Position numbers and translations under genes: made by a program. This document shows, piece by piece, positions 45,060-54,604 of a stretch of 64,000 bases of DNA (position 1 is its first letter; each line of letters starts with the position of its first letter). The stretch lies in NCBI RefSeq assembly GCF_900177655.1, contig NZ_FXWK01000001.1, positions 62,001-126,000 on the forward strand, read 5' to 3'. Below the pieces are notes generated by a model. That model worked only from the letters and a program-made list of their open reading frames with translations. It was not told where the DNA came from and did not search any database. Source of the DNA: Devosia lucknowensis (GTDB lineage Bacteria; Pseudomonadota; Alphaproteobacteria; Rhizobiales; Devosiaceae).

Positions 45060-45695
45060 ATGAACACGCATACATACTACCACGCCTTTCTCAATCGGGA
45101 CCGCCTGGTCCACATTGCCGATCCCGATCCCAGTGTCTGCGAAGCGCTCAGTGTCCTGTTCCGGCTCGAGGGTTTCCAGACCATTTTCTCGCTCGAAACC
45201 GCGCATTTCCATGCCGCGCTCGAGCGTCGCCACCCCGACGTGGTCATCGCCAATCTCGAACAGGGCGAGGAAAGCGGTCTCGCCATCCTGCGGCGCGTGA
45301 AATCCATGCGCACCGGCGTGCCGGTGGTGATGCTGGCCAACGAGCCCATGGTCGAGGCCGCCGTCACCGCCATGAAAATGGGCGCGACCGACGTTCTGAC
45401 GCGACCCATCGACAGCGAGCACCTGCTCACCATCGTCCGCGATGCATTGCGCAAGGATGTGCATCTGGGCGCCATGCAATCGGGCTCGCGTCCGGTGGAG
45501 GTGCGCGGTTTCTCTCAACTGACGCCGCGCGAGCGCGAAGTGTTGCAGCTGATCACCAATGGTCAGTCCAACAAGGAGGCGGGGCGCGAACTGGGCATTT
45601 CGCCCAGGACGATCGAAGTGCACCGCGCCCGCGTCATGGAAAAACTGGGCGCCCGCAATACAGCCGACCTGATGCGGATCGTGCTCACCAGTTGA
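45060..45695 (+). CDS. LuxR/NarL-type regulator with an atypical (aspartate-less) receiver
   Basis: A 211-residue protein with an N-terminal receiver-like domain (about 15-130) and a LuxR-type helix-turn-helix (about 150-211; LTPREREVLQLITNG and SPRTIEVHRARVMEKL). It aligns by eye with FixJ, but the phospho-accepting Asp is Asn65 (IANLEQGEESG), the switch Thr is Ala93 and the conserved Lys is Arg115. The acidic pair near the start (DPDP) is kept. It therefore probably does not work by normal phosphorylation. The diguanylate cyclase gene follows 210 bases later. Confidence 0.9.
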   Translation: MNTHTYYHAFLNRDRLVHIADPDPSVCEALSVLFRLEGFQTIFSLETAHFHAALERRHPDVVIANLEQGEESGLAILRRVKSMRTGVPVVMLANEPMVEAAVTAMKMGATDVLTRPIDSEHLLTIVRDALRKDVHLGAMQSGSRPVEVRGFSQLTPREREVLQLITNGQSNKEAGRELGISPRTIEVHRARVMEKLGARNTADLMRIVLTS

Positions 45696-45905
45696 GCCGC
45701 GTGGGCGAAAAGCACCCGCGGCGACGCCTGCAGGTGGCGGCACTAGCGCGCCACGATCTCCTTGCGCGGATGTTCGGTGCGTCTCAGTGGCGGTTGCGGT
45801 CTCGACCGAATGTTCTGGCGCAGACTGGGCTTGGACTGTATTTGTCTGGAAATTATAGTTATTTTCTAAGGCGTATCCGCTACCATCCCGGAAAAGGTGG
45901 GGCCA

Positions 45906-47759
45906 ATGTCCAGGGACCTGTTCGCCAGTTTTGCGGTCGTCGCCCTCTTCGTTGCCATCTGGGCGCTGAGCCAGGAATGGATACGGACGTGGCCGCGCCG
46001 GTGGCGCATGCTCGGCGCCGGGCTCTACATGGGCCTGGCTGCAGTCGTCTCCATGATGATGGCCGTTCACTTCACCGTCGGCGTCCTCTTCGATCTGCGC
46101 AGCGTCGTGCTCGGCCTCGCGGGACTATTCGGCGGGCCGGTTGCGGCAGTGATTTCAGGGGTGATCGCGGCCGCCTATCGCATCTGGTTGGGTGGTCCTG
46201 GACTGACAGCCGGGCTTGTCACCATTGCCGCCGGGTGCCTGTCCGGGTGGATCGCCTTTGCCCTGCGCAAGCAATTCGGGTCGTGGCCAGCGGCACTCAC
46301 TGTCTTTTCGGTGTTGCAGGCGTCGGTTCCCCTCAGTGCCATGCTGTTCCTGCCCGCAGAGATCAGGGCGCTGGCGTTTTACGGTGTCTTTCTCCCGCTG
46401 ATGGCGTGGTCGTTCCTGGCAGCGCTGCTGTCGGGCAATGGTATCGAGCTGAGCCGCCGAAGGGGCTGGCTGGCCAATATGCTCAAGGACGCCATCCGTC
46501 AGGCGCCGGATTCCTTCTATATCAAGGATCGGAACAGTCGATTCGTGCTGGCCAATTCCGGCGCCGTCCGGGCCCTCGGCGCCCGCGATATCGATGACGC
46601 GCTCGGCAAGACAGACTTCGATTTCGACGCCCCCGACCACGCGGCCGTCCTGTTCGATGCCGAACAAGAGGTGATGCGGACAGGCGAGCCGATCGTCGAC
46701 CTGGAAGAAACGATCCGCTCACACGATGGCACGGTGCGAACCTATGTCACCACGAAATCGGCCATCCGCAATGCCGATGGTTCGGTGGCGGGCCTCGTGG
46801 GCTTCACCAAGGACTTCACCGAGCGCGTGGCGCTCGAGCGTCGGCTCCAGGAGCAGCAGGACGACCTCGACGTGGTTTTGAGCGGCATGTCGGATGGCAT
46901 CGCGCGGTTCGACCAGGACAACCGCCTCATGTTCCAGAATGCCAATTATGCCGGGCTCTTCCCCAAGACCGGGGCGGCCCGACGGCCCGGAGCTGCCCTT
47001 GCGGACATTCTCGATGCCGTGCTCGCCAGTGGAGAACAGATCGTCGATCCGGAGATGCGTGCGGAATGGAAGGCGCGGGTGCTCGCCAATACAGTCACCG
47101 GCGGCGAAGAGCAGGTGCAGATGGCCGACGGCCGCTGGCTTCGCATCCGGACCCAGCCGCTGATGGGTGGAGGCGCTGTGGTCATCGTTTCCGACGTGAG
47201 CGCGTTCAAGCGCGCGGAGTTCGAGCAGACTGCGGCGGCGCGGCAATTCCGGCTGCTGGCGACGACGGACGGCCTGACGGGCCTGCACAATCGTCGCGAC
47301 TTCGACGAGGCCCTGGCGCGCGAGTTCAGCGGCGGACGCGCCGGACACGGCATCATCAGCCTCCTGATGATCGACATCGATCACTTCAAGAAGTTCAATG
47401 ACTTCTACGGTCACCTGGCGGGCGACGAATGCCTCAGGCGGGTGGCCGAATGCATCGGCCAGGCCTGCAAGCGCGAGGGCGACGTCGCCGCGCGCTATGG
47501 CGGGGAGGAATTCGCGGTGATCCTGCCGGGCACTGATCCCACCGGCGCGGCCGTGGTTGCGGGGAACCTGCTCAAGGCCATCGCCGGGATGCAGATACCG
47601 CATGAAGCGAGCGCCTCCGGTGTCGTCAGCGTCAGCATTGGCATTGCCAGTGGCGACGTGATCCATTCCGGCGCGACCGAACTCCTCAAGGCCGCCGATG
47701 CGGCGCTCTATCAGGCCAAGAGCGATGGCCGCGACCGGTTTGTCGCGACCCGGCTCTAG
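45906..47759 (+). CDS. Diguanylate cyclase with 5TMR-LYT-like sensor and PAS domains
   Basis: A 617-residue membrane protein making cyclic di-GMP. The first 185 residues form five to six helices of the 5TMR-LYT sensor type (VLGLAGLFGGPVAAVISG, LTAGLVTIAAGCLSGWI). Two PAS domains follow (about 195-310 and 320-440), then the GGDEF domain with active-site GGEEF near 535 and an inhibitory RxxD site (REGD) five residues before it. The ATG at 45906 has AAGGTGG upstream; the GTG at 45897 is a weaker choice. Confidence 0.94.
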   Translation: MSRDLFASFAVVALFVAIWALSQEWIRTWPRRWRMLGAGLYMGLAAVVSMMMAVHFTVGVLFDLRSVVLGLAGLFGGPVAAVISGVIAAAYRIWLGGPGLTAGLVTIAAGCLSGWIAFALRKQFGSWPAALTVFSVLQASVPLSAMLFLPAEIRALAFYGVFLPLMAWSFLAALLSGNGIELSRRRGWLANMLKDAIRQAPDSFYIKDRNSRFVLANSGAVRALGARDIDDALGKTDFDFDAPDHAAVLFDAEQEVMRTGEPIVDLEETIRSHDGTVRTYVTTKSAIRNADGSVAGLVGFTKDFTERVALERRLQEQQDDLDVVLSGMSDGIARFDQDNRLMFQNANYAGLFPKTGAARRPGAALADILDAVLASGEQIVDPEMRAEWKARVLANTVTGGEEQVQMADGRWLRIRTQPLMGGGAVVIVSDVSAFKRAEFEQTAAARQFRLLATTDGLTGLHNRRDFDEALAREFSGGRAGHGIISLLMIDIDHFKKFNDFYGHLAGDECLRRVAECIGQACKREGDVAARYGGEEFAVILPGTDPTGAAVVAGNLLKAIAGMQIPHEASASGVVSVSIGIASGDVIHSGATELLKAADAALYQAKSDGRDRFVATRL

Positions 47760-47765
47760 TTCCCG

Positions 47766-48935
47766 TCAGCGCCGTCTGGCGATGGGCCAGCTGACGGCGA
47801 CGAACAGCAGGCCGGCCGCCACCAGGACGAAGGCTATCCCGAGGCTCCAGTGCTGGGCCACGAAGCCGATGGCAGCGGGACCGGCAAGGATGCCTGCATA
47901 GCCAAGAGTGGTAATGGCGGCGATCGCCAGACTGGGGGGCATGCGGGTCTGGTTGCCGGCTGCGGTGAACAGCACCGGCACGATATTGGATGCGCCGATC
48001 CCCACGAGCAGGAAGCCTGCAAAGGCAAGCGGTTGCGCCGGCGCAAAGACGGCCAGCAGGAAGCCGGCCGCCGCTACGAGACCGCCCCCCACCACGACCT
48101 TCATGCCGCCCAGCGTGCGGACGATGACATCCCCGGTCAGTCGGCCCAGCGTCATGGCGATGGCGAACATGGTGTAGCCGAAGCCCGCCTGCGCAGGGTC
48201 CACCTGATGCGTGCCGATCAGGAACAGCGCGCTCCAGTCGAGGATGGCGCCTTCGCCGAGGAAAACCAGGAAGCACAGGAGGCCGATGAAGATGACGATG
48301 CCCTTGGGAACCACGAAGAGGGGCGTGTCCCCGGCCTCCTGGTTGCCATAGGGCAGGAGCCCGGGGAAGGAGAACACCAGAAGCCCGACAAGCATGGCGC
48401 TGATGACCAATGTCGCCGCCAGCGGGGCCATGCCCGCCGCGAGAATGAGGCTCACCCCGCCCGCACCGACGATGCCGCCGAGGCTGAACAGGCCATGGAA
48501 GCCCGGCATCATGGTGCGGCCGCTGTCCTTTTCCACCATGACGGCCTGAATGTTCATGGCCACGTCGACCGTGCCGACGCTGGCCCCGAAGAGCGCCAAT
48601 GCAATAGCGAGGCCGGCTACGGTGTCGACGATGGCGAGGAACGGCAGGACGATGGCAACGGCAATCGAACTGGCGACGATCACGGCGCGGCAACCGAAAC
48701 GGCTGGCAAGGATGCCGGTGATCGGCATGGCGATGATTGATCCCAGACCAAGGCACAGGAGCAGCAGGCCAAGGGCGCCATCTTCCACGCCGACCCGTGC
48801 CTTGGCGAAAGGCACGAGCGGCGCCCAGGCCGCCATGGCAAGACCTGCCACCAGGAAGACGGCGCGCGTGGCCCATTGCTCGCGTTGGCCGGTCGCCGCG
48901 TGAAGGGGTGCGGTGGAATGGGTTATGTCGGACAT
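47766..48935 (-). CDS. MFS transporter (YbjJ-like), copy 2 of a tandem pair
   Basis: A 389-residue major facilitator with twelve expected helices. The YbjJ-like pattern AAWAPLVPFAKARVGVEDG and AMPITGILASRFGCR (loop 2-3) is visible, and FHGLFSLGGIVGAG in the middle. It is clearly a paralogue of the gene that follows on its right, with the same length and order of motifs. The substrate is not known. It is probably co-transcribed with that gene and under control of the divergent DeoR regulator. Confidence 0.92.
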   Translation of the reverse strand: MSDITHSTAPLHAATGQREQWATRAVFLVAGLAMAAWAPLVPFAKARVGVEDGALGLLLLCLGLGSIIAMPITGILASRFGCRAVIVASSIAVAIVLPFLAIVDTVAGLAIALALFGASVGTVDVAMNIQAVMVEKDSGRTMMPGFHGLFSLGGIVGAGGVSLILAAGMAPLAATLVISAMLVGLLVFSFPGLLPYGNQEAGDTPLFVVPKGIVIFIGLLCFLVFLGEGAILDWSALFLIGTHQVDPAQAGFGYTMFAIAMTLGRLTGDVIVRTLGGMKVVVGGGLVAAAGFLLAVFAPAQPLAFAGFLLVGIGASNIVPVLFTAAGNQTRMPPSLAIAAITTLGYAGILAGPAAIGFVAQHWSLGIAFVLVAAGLLFVAVSWPIARRR

Positions 48936-48966
48936 GAAAGACACTCGTATGGATGAGGCCGCGTGA

Positions 48967-50115
48967 TCAGACGCGGGTGAAGATGGCGCGAGACGACAGC
49001 GCGATGACCACCATCGCTGCGCAGAGGGTGAAGAAGGCGGTCTGCAGGCTCGTTGCGTGGGCGATGAGGCCGATTGCGGCCGGGCCGGCGATGATGCCGA
49101 CATAGCCAACCGTCAGGACCGATGCGACGGCCAGATTGGCGGGCATGCGCCGGGTTCTGCCGGTCAGCGTGAAGAGGATCGGAGCAATGTTGGAAATGCC
49201 GGCTCCGACCAGCAGGAAGCCAGCAAGCGCCATGAGGGGTGACGTAACGAGCAGGCTGACAAGGAAACCGAGCGTCGCCAGCATCGCGCTGCCAATCAAC
49301 AGCCTGAGGTCGCCGATCGCGGTGCGGAGGCGGTCGCCCAGCAATCGGCCCGCCGTCATGGTGATCGCAAAGGCGGTATAGGCAAAGCCGGCCAGCCCGA
49401 GATCGGCATCGTGCGCCTCGATCATGAAGAGGGCACCCCAATCGAGCACGCCGCCTTCGGCCAGCATGGCGAGAAGACTGAGCACGCCGATCGCCAGAAC
49501 CACGCCTCGGGGGACGATGAACGCGGGCGGGCGCTCACCACCATTGTCGGCAAAGGGCAGGAGACCGGGCCGGGCGAGAAGCAAAAGCCCCGCCATGGCC
49601 ACCGAGACGATTACCGCTGCATGCAGCGGCTGCACACCCTGGGCGAGCAGCATGGCGATAGTCGCGGAGCCGATGATGCCGCCCAGGCTGAACATGGCGT
49701 GGAAACCCGACATGAGCGCAACGCCCTCCTGGCGCTCGACCAGTACCGCCTGCAGGTTCATGGCGACCGAGGTGCAGCCCATGACGACGCCGAACAGCAA
49801 CAGCGCCGGCATCATGGTCCAGAGCGTTCCGGCGGTGGCGAGCAGCGGCAGCATCAGGCACAGTCCGGAGGCAGAGGCCGAGATCACCTGCCGGCAGCCG
49901 TAGCGCGACGTCAGGAATGCGGTCATCGGCATGGCGACGATGGAGCCGACGCCCATGCAGAGCAGCAACAGGCCCAGTGTGCCCTCGTCGATCCCCAGCC
50001 GTATCTTGGCGACAGGGATCAGCGGCGCCCAGGCGCCAAGCACAATGCCGCCCAGGGCGAAGATGGCGCGCGTGCCGATCCGCTGGGGTGATGCGCCGGT
50101 AAATGCGATGGTCAT
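48967..50115 (-). CDS. MFS transporter (YbjJ-like), copy 1 of a tandem pair
   Basis: A 382-residue MFS carrier that mirrors its downstream neighbour (GAWAPLIPVAKIRLGIDEG, AMPTAFLTSRYGCR-like loop, FHAMFSLGGIIGSA). The ATG at 50115 was chosen because the frame to 50160 runs into the regulatory repeats. The pair arose by duplication; keeping two similar carriers suggests related but different substrates. The promoter lies in the 74-base gap shared with the DeoR gene. Confidence 0.92.
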   Translation of the reverse strand: MTIAFTGASPQRIGTRAIFALGGIVLGAWAPLIPVAKIRLGIDEGTLGLLLLCMGVGSIVAMPMTAFLTSRYGCRQVISASASGLCLMLPLLATAGTLWTMMPALLLFGVVMGCTSVAMNLQAVLVERQEGVALMSGFHAMFSLGGIIGSATIAMLLAQGVQPLHAAVIVSVAMAGLLLLARPGLLPFADNGGERPPAFIVPRGVVLAIGVLSLLAMLAEGGVLDWGALFMIEAHDADLGLAGFAYTAFAITMTAGRLLGDRLRTAIGDLRLLIGSAMLATLGFLVSLLVTSPLMALAGFLLVGAGISNIAPILFTLTGRTRRMPANLAVASVLTVGYVGIIAGPAAIGLIAHATSLQTAFFTLCAAMVVIALSSRAIFTRV

Positions 50116-50138
50116 GACGGGTCTCCGATGAGACCACA

Positions 50139-50179
50139 ATTGCAGAATGTGCATAAACATGCAATATCGTGCACAAACA
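50139..50179. promoter_or_regulatory. Repeat-rich operator between MFS carriers and DeoR regulator
   Basis: Two direct copies of GTGCATAAACA/GTGCACAAACA start at 50149 and 50169, 20 bases apart (about two helical turns). Overlapping them are a TGCAT-AAAC-ATGCA palindrome (50150-50163) and outer ATTGCA/TGCAAT arms (50139-50144 and 50160-50165). This is a good candidate for binding by the DeoR-type regulator encoded alongside. Confidence 0.6.
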
Positions 50180-50189
50180 GGAATTGAAG

Positions 50190-50945
50190 ATGCTGAACGA
50201 CGAACGGTTGGACCGGATCAAGGACATGCTGAATGCCGATGGCCGCGTGGTTGCCAATGATCTGGCAGCGACATTCGGCGTTTCGGAAGACACGATCCGT
50301 CGCGATCTGCGGGAACTGGCCAGGCTGGGGTTTTGTCGCCGGGTTTACGGCGGCGCGCTGCTGCCGTCGCCCGACACGGGCGCCCTGGCCGTGCGTGCCA
50401 CCGAACGGCAGGGAGCCAAGGCAAGCCTCGCGCGCGCCGCAGTCGCCCAGCTCAAGAGTGGCCAGACCGTTTTCATCGACGCCGGCTCGACCAACCTCGC
50501 CATCGCCAGGGCGCTGCCAACGGACCTGCGGCTGACCGTCGTCACCAACGCACCGGCGATCGCGACGACCTTGTCCGATCACCCCCAGATCGAAGTCATC
50601 GTGCTCGGCGGTCTGTACGATCAGGGGAAGGGCGCCTGCCTCGGGCCGCAGACGATCCGGGAGGCCACGCAGATTTTTGCCGATCTCTTCGTTCTGGGTG
50701 CCTGCGGCGTCGATGCACGTATCGGCGTCACCGCGCTCGATGCCGGCGAGGCCGAGGTCAAGCGCACGATGATCGCCCAGAGCAGCCTGCTGCTGATCGC
50801 GGCGACGGCGGACAAGCTCGGCACGGTGGCGCCGTTCCGCATCGCCGAGCCGTCACGCATCGATCATCTTGTCGTCGAGGATGGCATCGGCGATGTCTCG
50901 GGCTTTGCCGCGCTCGACATCGCCATTCACCGGGCCGGCGACTAG
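50190..50945 (+). CDS. DeoR/GlpR-family transcriptional regulator
   Basis: A 251-residue regulator with a DeoR-type helix-turn-helix (about 5-55; [20 protein letters not shown]) and the sugar-phosphate-binding DeoRC domain (about 75-230; [26 protein letters not shown] stretch and LGACGVD). It likely represses the divergent MFS carriers until a sugar or polyol phosphate binds. The ATG at 50190 has AGGAA upstream; a GTG at 50169 falls in the operator repeats. The stop interlocks with that of hemA. Confidence 0.93.
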   Translation: MLNDERLDRIKDMLNADGRVVANDLAATFGVSEDTIRRDLRELARLGFCRRVYGGALLPSPDTGALAVRATERQGAKASLARAAVAQLKSGQTVFIDAGSTNLAIARALPTDLRLTVVTNAPAIATTLSDHPQIEVIVLGGLYDQGKGACLGPQTIREATQIFADLFVLGACGVDARIGVTALDAGEAEVKRTMIAQSSLLLIAATADKLGTVAPFRIAEPSRIDHLVVEDGIGDVSGFAALDIAIHRAGD

Positions 50946-52222
50946 CCGCCGAGGCTGGGAAGGGTCAGGTCACCCGAGGTCAGCTTGCTGGCCGTGATCG
51001 CAGCGTCGGCGCGCTCGCGCGGCAGCTCGAGGCTGGTCCAGACGCTGACCAGCGCATGCCGGAGCTCGAAGATCATCTCGTCGGTATGGAGCGGTGTCGG
51101 CGTGATGCGCAGGCGTTCGGTGCCCTTGGGCACGGTCGGGTAATTGATCGGCTGGATGTAGATATTGTGCTTGTCGAGCAGCATGTCGCTGGCGGCCTTG
51201 ACGGCGCGCGCGTCGCCTACGATCAGCGGCACGATATGGGTCGAGGTTTCCATCACCGGCAGGCCGGCATCGGCGAGGATTGCCTTGGTCAGCCGGGCCT
51301 GGCGCTGATGCATGATGCGCTCTTCGCCATTGCCCTTGAGATGCTCGATGGAGGCGCGGGCGGCCGCGCACAAGGCCGGGGGCAGGGCCGTTGTGAAGAT
51401 GAATTCGGGAGCGTACGAGCGCACCGCGTCGATGATGGCGCGATTGGCGGCGATATAGCCCCCCATGACCCCAAAGCCCTTGGCCAGCGTGCCCTCGATC
51501 ACGTCGATGCGTTCCATCAGGCCTTCGCGCTCGGCAATGCCGCCGCCGCGCGGGCCGTACATGCCCACGGCATGGACTTCGTCGATATAGGTGAGGGCGC
51601 CGAATTCCTCGGCGAGGTCGCAGATTTCCTTGATGGGGGCGATATCGCCATCCATCGAATAAACGCTCTCGAAGGCAATGAGCTTGGGCCGCTTGCGATC
51701 GACCTGGCTGAGGAGTTCGCGCAGGTGCGCCACGTCATTGTGCCGGAAGATCTTCTTTTCCATGCCCGATTGACGCACGCCTTGGATCATCGAGGCGTGG
51801 TTGAGCTGGTCCGAGAAGATGATGCAGTCGGGCAAAAGCCGCGCAATGGTCGAGAGCGCGGCTTCATTGGAGACGAAGCCCGAGGTGAAGACCAGCGCCG
51901 CTTCCTTGCGGTGCAGGTCGGCGAGCGAGCGCTCGAGCTCGACCAGCGGGCGGTTGGTGCCGGAAATGTTGCGGGTGCCGCCAGCGCCGACGCCCATCGT
52001 GCCGGCGGTCTGCTGCATCGCCTGCACGACCTTTTCGTGCTGGCCCATGCCGAGGTAGTCGTTGGAGCACCAGATGGTGATTTCGCGGGCATTGTCCGCA
52101 TCGTCGCGATAGACGGCGCGGGGAAAGCGCCCGGCGATCCGTTCGAGGTCAGCAAACACGCGATAGCGCTTCTCCGACCGCAGCGTGTCCACTGCATCCT
52201 CGAAAATTCCGCGATAATCCAT
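50942..52222 (-). CDS. hemA: 5-aminolevulinate synthase
   Basis: A 426-residue PLP enzyme of the Shemin pathway, joining glycine and succinyl-CoA to 5-aminolevulinate, the first step of haem synthesis in Alphaproteobacteria. The start region has [12 protein letters not shown] (near 50), the glycine-rich [11 protein letters not shown] (near 80), and the PLP lysine in [11 protein letters not shown] (near 248). An FNR-type palindrome lies upstream, pointing to control by oxygen. The stop interlocks with the DeoR gene stop. Confidence 0.97.
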   Translation of the reverse strand: MDYRGIFEDAVDTLRSEKRYRVFADLERIAGRFPRAVYRDDADNAREITIWCSNDYLGMGQHEKVVQAMQQTAGTMGVGAGGTRNISGTNRPLVELERSLADLHRKEAALVFTSGFVSNEAALSTIARLLPDCIIFSDQLNHASMIQGVRQSGMEKKIFRHNDVAHLRELLSQVDRKRPKLIAFESVYSMDGDIAPIKEICDLAEEFGALTYIDEVHAVGMYGPRGGGIAEREGLMERIDVIEGTLAKGFGVMGGYIAANRAIIDAVRSYAPEFIFTTALPPALCAAARASIEHLKGNGEERIMHQRQARLTKAILADAGLPVMETSTHIVPLIVGDARAVKAASDMLLDKHNIYIQPINYPTVPKGTERLRITPTPLHTDEMIFELRHALVSVWTSLELPRERADAAITASKLTSGDLTLPSLGG

Positions 52223-52565
52223 GAGGCCGTTCCTTTGCGAGCGCAGATCCGGCGGGGCGGCCGATCGCTGCTCTCTATGGTCTACCTAGTCCCCGGGACG
52301 CCGTATTGACATATGTCAATTCGACGCGCTGGCGCGCCAAGCCCTTCACGCCATTGGGAAGCGCCGGTCAATTTAAGAGCAATTCTAAAGTAAGCGCCAA
52401 TCTCTGCCAACCACCGATATGGGTGGGGTGCGCAGCTGTCTCATGTGGCATTCGCGCCCGGCCTGCATCGCAGGTTAACCGCAGCGCGCGGACCATGTTG
52501 ATAGTTTGTTCCGACTGCGCTTAGATCAACCTGTCCGGTGGGGCGGACATGGGGGGAGTTTTGGC
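52223..52565. other. Divergent intergenic region between hemA and the acyltransferase-like gene
   Basis: A 343-base region without a gene, holding promoters in both directions. It contains the FNR-type palindrome (52305-52320) near hemA and a GGTTAACC palindrome at 52473-52480, about 90 bases before the other gene. A TTG-TTCC...-type promoter for the plus-strand gene could not be placed with confidence. Confidence 0.65.
52305..52320. promoter_or_regulatory. FNR/FixK-type box upstream of hemA
   Basis: ATTGACATATGTCAAT is a perfect 16-base palindrome that fits the CRP/FNR-family consensus TTGAY-N4-RTCAA. Its centre is about 90 bases upstream of the hemA start codon, so a start of transcription near 52271 would place it at about -41.5, the normal class II activator position. 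FNR control of hemA is known in Rhodobacter. Confidence 0.75.
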
Positions 52566-53891
52566 GTGAAGAGTTTTTCTTCGTCGAGTTTCGCCGGCCA
52601 GCATTCTGACGCAATGGCACTGGCGCATGCCGCCGTGCAGCGCAATCCGCAGGCCCTGTTCACCGATTTCCAGTGGTTTCTCTACAAGGGCCAGGACACG
52701 GTGTTCTTCACCGCCTTCTCGACCCAGAGCTACGACCGTGACCGGCTGGGCAACATGGTCGCCGAGATGATCGCGCTGGCGCCGCAGCTGACCCACGGAT
52801 TCGTCGGCGCCGAACCGGGACAGCCCTTTCCGAAGCATCTGCTGGACGCCATCACCTCGGTGGAAATCGTCGACGAATTCGACGGCTACCCCGACAAGTG
52901 GCTGAGTAAGTCTTCCGATATCTTCGAGCGTGAGGACCTGCCGCTGTTCCGCGTCATGGCTGCGGTGCGGCGCGACGGACCCGACGCGCAGGGGCGCGCC
53001 GCAGTGTTGCAGGTGCGCTCCAGTCACGCCCTGCTCGAGGGCTCCGATTCGGCGCTCCTCACCCGCTCGGCTGCCGCCGGTCACGGCGTCCAGTCCGACA
53101 AGTCCAACAAGCTGCCGTTCGGCGAGCGCATGAAAAGCGCGCTGCGCGGCGGGCTCACCGCCTTCATCTATCTGGTGCTCGCCAACATCCTGGCGCCCCG
53201 GGAACAGCCCTGGGGCTTCCGGACGCTTGCCATCGAGCGCCACCGGCTGCGCCTCCTCGCCAACAAGCTCGGCGTGCGCCAGCGCTCGCTGATGTTCGCA
53301 CTCGTGACCCATGCGCTCAACGGCGAGGGCGCCGAAAAGCACATGAGCAAGAAGGTCATCGGGGCCGCCTACACAATGCTCGATACCAAGCGGAACAATA
53401 CCGACGACGACTTCTTCCGCGTCAGGGCGCTGGAAGCCAAGTTCCAGGTCATGGATGATTTCGTTGAATATGTCCGCGCCGTCGATAACACCGTGGCCGG
53501 CATCGAACAGAAGGACATCACGTCCTTCCAGGTGGTGATCAACGCCATGTTCAAGGCCATGCGCACGCTCAACCGCGTGATCCCGGCCCTGCCCAACAAG
53601 CGCTTCTGGCGCTTCAACGGCGGCATGCACATCGTTCTGACGCTGGTGCCGCCGCACCGAACCTACGGGCCCATGACCCACGGCATGGTCGAGCCGCTCT
53701 ATTGCGGCGCCTGGCATACCGAGGTGAACATCTGCACCTTTTGTCCGGGCCGGGAATACGTGACGCTCAACTTCTCGATGGAGCAGCGCCACATCGCCCA
53801 TGTCGACAAGATCCTGGGCCTTCTCGACGAGGTGGAACGACGAGACGTCGGTCCCCACGTCATGGCTCCGTCGGTAGAGCGCCTTCGCTAG
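52566..53891 (+). CDS. Divergent WS/DGAT-like acyltransferase-fold protein
   Basis: A 441-residue protein that looks like wax ester synthase/diacylglycerol acyltransferase (condensation-fold) enzymes. The N-terminal half has PLFRVMAAV and then [15 protein letters not shown], in which the family motif HHxxxDG is changed to SHxxxEG (residues 153-159), keeping the catalytic second His154. The C-terminal half has the [17 protein letters not shown] and [15 protein letters not shown] pattern near 350-430. A hydrophobic helix lies near 195-210. The GTG at 52566 has GGGGGAG before it. The acyl acceptor is not known. Confidence 0.75.
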   Translation: MKSFSSSSFAGQHSDAMALAHAAVQRNPQALFTDFQWFLYKGQDTVFFTAFSTQSYDRDRLGNMVAEMIALAPQLTHGFVGAEPGQPFPKHLLDAITSVEIVDEFDGYPDKWLSKSSDIFEREDLPLFRVMAAVRRDGPDAQGRAAVLQVRSSHALLEGSDSALLTRSAAAGHGVQSDKSNKLPFGERMKSALRGGLTAFIYLVLANILAPREQPWGFRTLAIERHRLRLLANKLGVRQRSLMFALVTHALNGEGAEKHMSKKVIGAAYTMLDTKRNNTDDDFFRVRALEAKFQVMDDFVEYVRAVDNTVAGIEQKDITSFQVVINAMFKAMRTLNRVIPALPNKRFWRFNGGMHIVLTLVPPHRTYGPMTHGMVEPLYCGAWHTEVNICTFCPGREYVTLNFSMEQRHIAHVDKILGLLDEVERRDVGPHVMAPSVERLR

Positions 53892-54475
53892 CGGGGCTGC
53901 TCGCGCCGCAGCACGAAGAAATAGGGCTTCGACGAGCCGCGCATGTCCATGGCGCCGACGACGGTGTCGGCGTCAACCGTGCGGAACACATCGTTGATCG
54001 GCAGCGCGTCGTAGATCATCGTCGCCGAAACGACGCCGCGAAATTCCGTCATGCGCAGCCGCGCCCGTGGCTTGTCCGTACCTGCCACAAGCGAGGCGAG
54101 GCGGACCACCTGCCGGGAGGCCAGTCGTTGCGCGAGGCCCACACGCGTCGTCAGCAGGGACATCGGCAGCCAGGCCGGATTGAGGGCAAACAAGCGCCCC
54201 CCGGCTTGCGAGAACACCAGGGGATGAGCGCTGTCGGCGTCATCGAACCGCTTGCCGTGCCAACCGGCCCTGGCCAGGAGACCATCCATCGGGTGGCCCG
54301 TCGGCAACTCCGTCCCCCGCCAGTTCCCCAACATGTCCGTGATGACCACTGGCGGCAGCCCGTCAAACCATGCCAATGCGGTTTCGGTCGTCGTACCGTG
54401 TTCAAGCTCGATGAGCTGCGATTGGCGTTCCGAGATCTCTGCCACTTGTCCCCCGTCCATCTGGTCCGGCGACAT
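53888..54475 (-). CDS. GXWXG/DUF4334 domain protein
   Basis: A 195-residue soluble protein. The N-terminal half shows the GXWXG module ([20 protein letters not shown] near 48-67, then WHGKRFDD), and the C-terminal half the DUF4334 pattern ([20 protein letters not shown] near 138-157, then DVFR and GAMDMRG). This pair occurs in bacterial proteins of unknown function with a lipocalin-like fold. It ends in the stop of the converging acyltransferase-like gene. Confidence 0.85.
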   Translation of the reverse strand: MSPDQMDGGQVAEISERQSQLIELEHGTTTETALAWFDGLPPVVITDMLGNWRGTELPTGHPMDGLLARAGWHGKRFDDADSAHPLVFSQAGGRLFALNPAWLPMSLLTTRVGLAQRLASRQVVRLASLVAGTDKPRARLRMTEFRGVVSATMIYDALPINDVFRTVDADTVVGAMDMRGSSKPYFFVLRREQPR

Positions 54476-54604
54476 AAAGATGACGTGCGATCATTGGCAA
54501 CCGAAACGCCGGCAACAATTTCTGACGTACGTACATCAAATCACTTGCCGCGTTTGGTTTCTCCGGGTTATCTGGCATTGTTCCTCTTCTGCGGATCATG
54601 CGTC

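Noticed and set aside
44882..46597. A long plus-strand open frame of 571 codons
   Set aside because: It runs across the LuxR-type gene and the start of the diguanylate cyclase in another frame, has a composition of Arg/Pro/Gly-rich shadow translation, and shows no domain.
33835..47759. A single linked light-to-cyclic-di-GMP system from the LOV kinase, atypical regulator and cyclase
   Set aside because: The genes are spread over 14 kb in separate units with unrelated genes between; no shared operator was found.
50333..52309. A 658-codon plus-strand open frame
   Set aside because: It is antisense to hemA and overlaps the DeoR gene in another frame. hemA and DeoR have clear family motifs, so this is a high-GC shadow.
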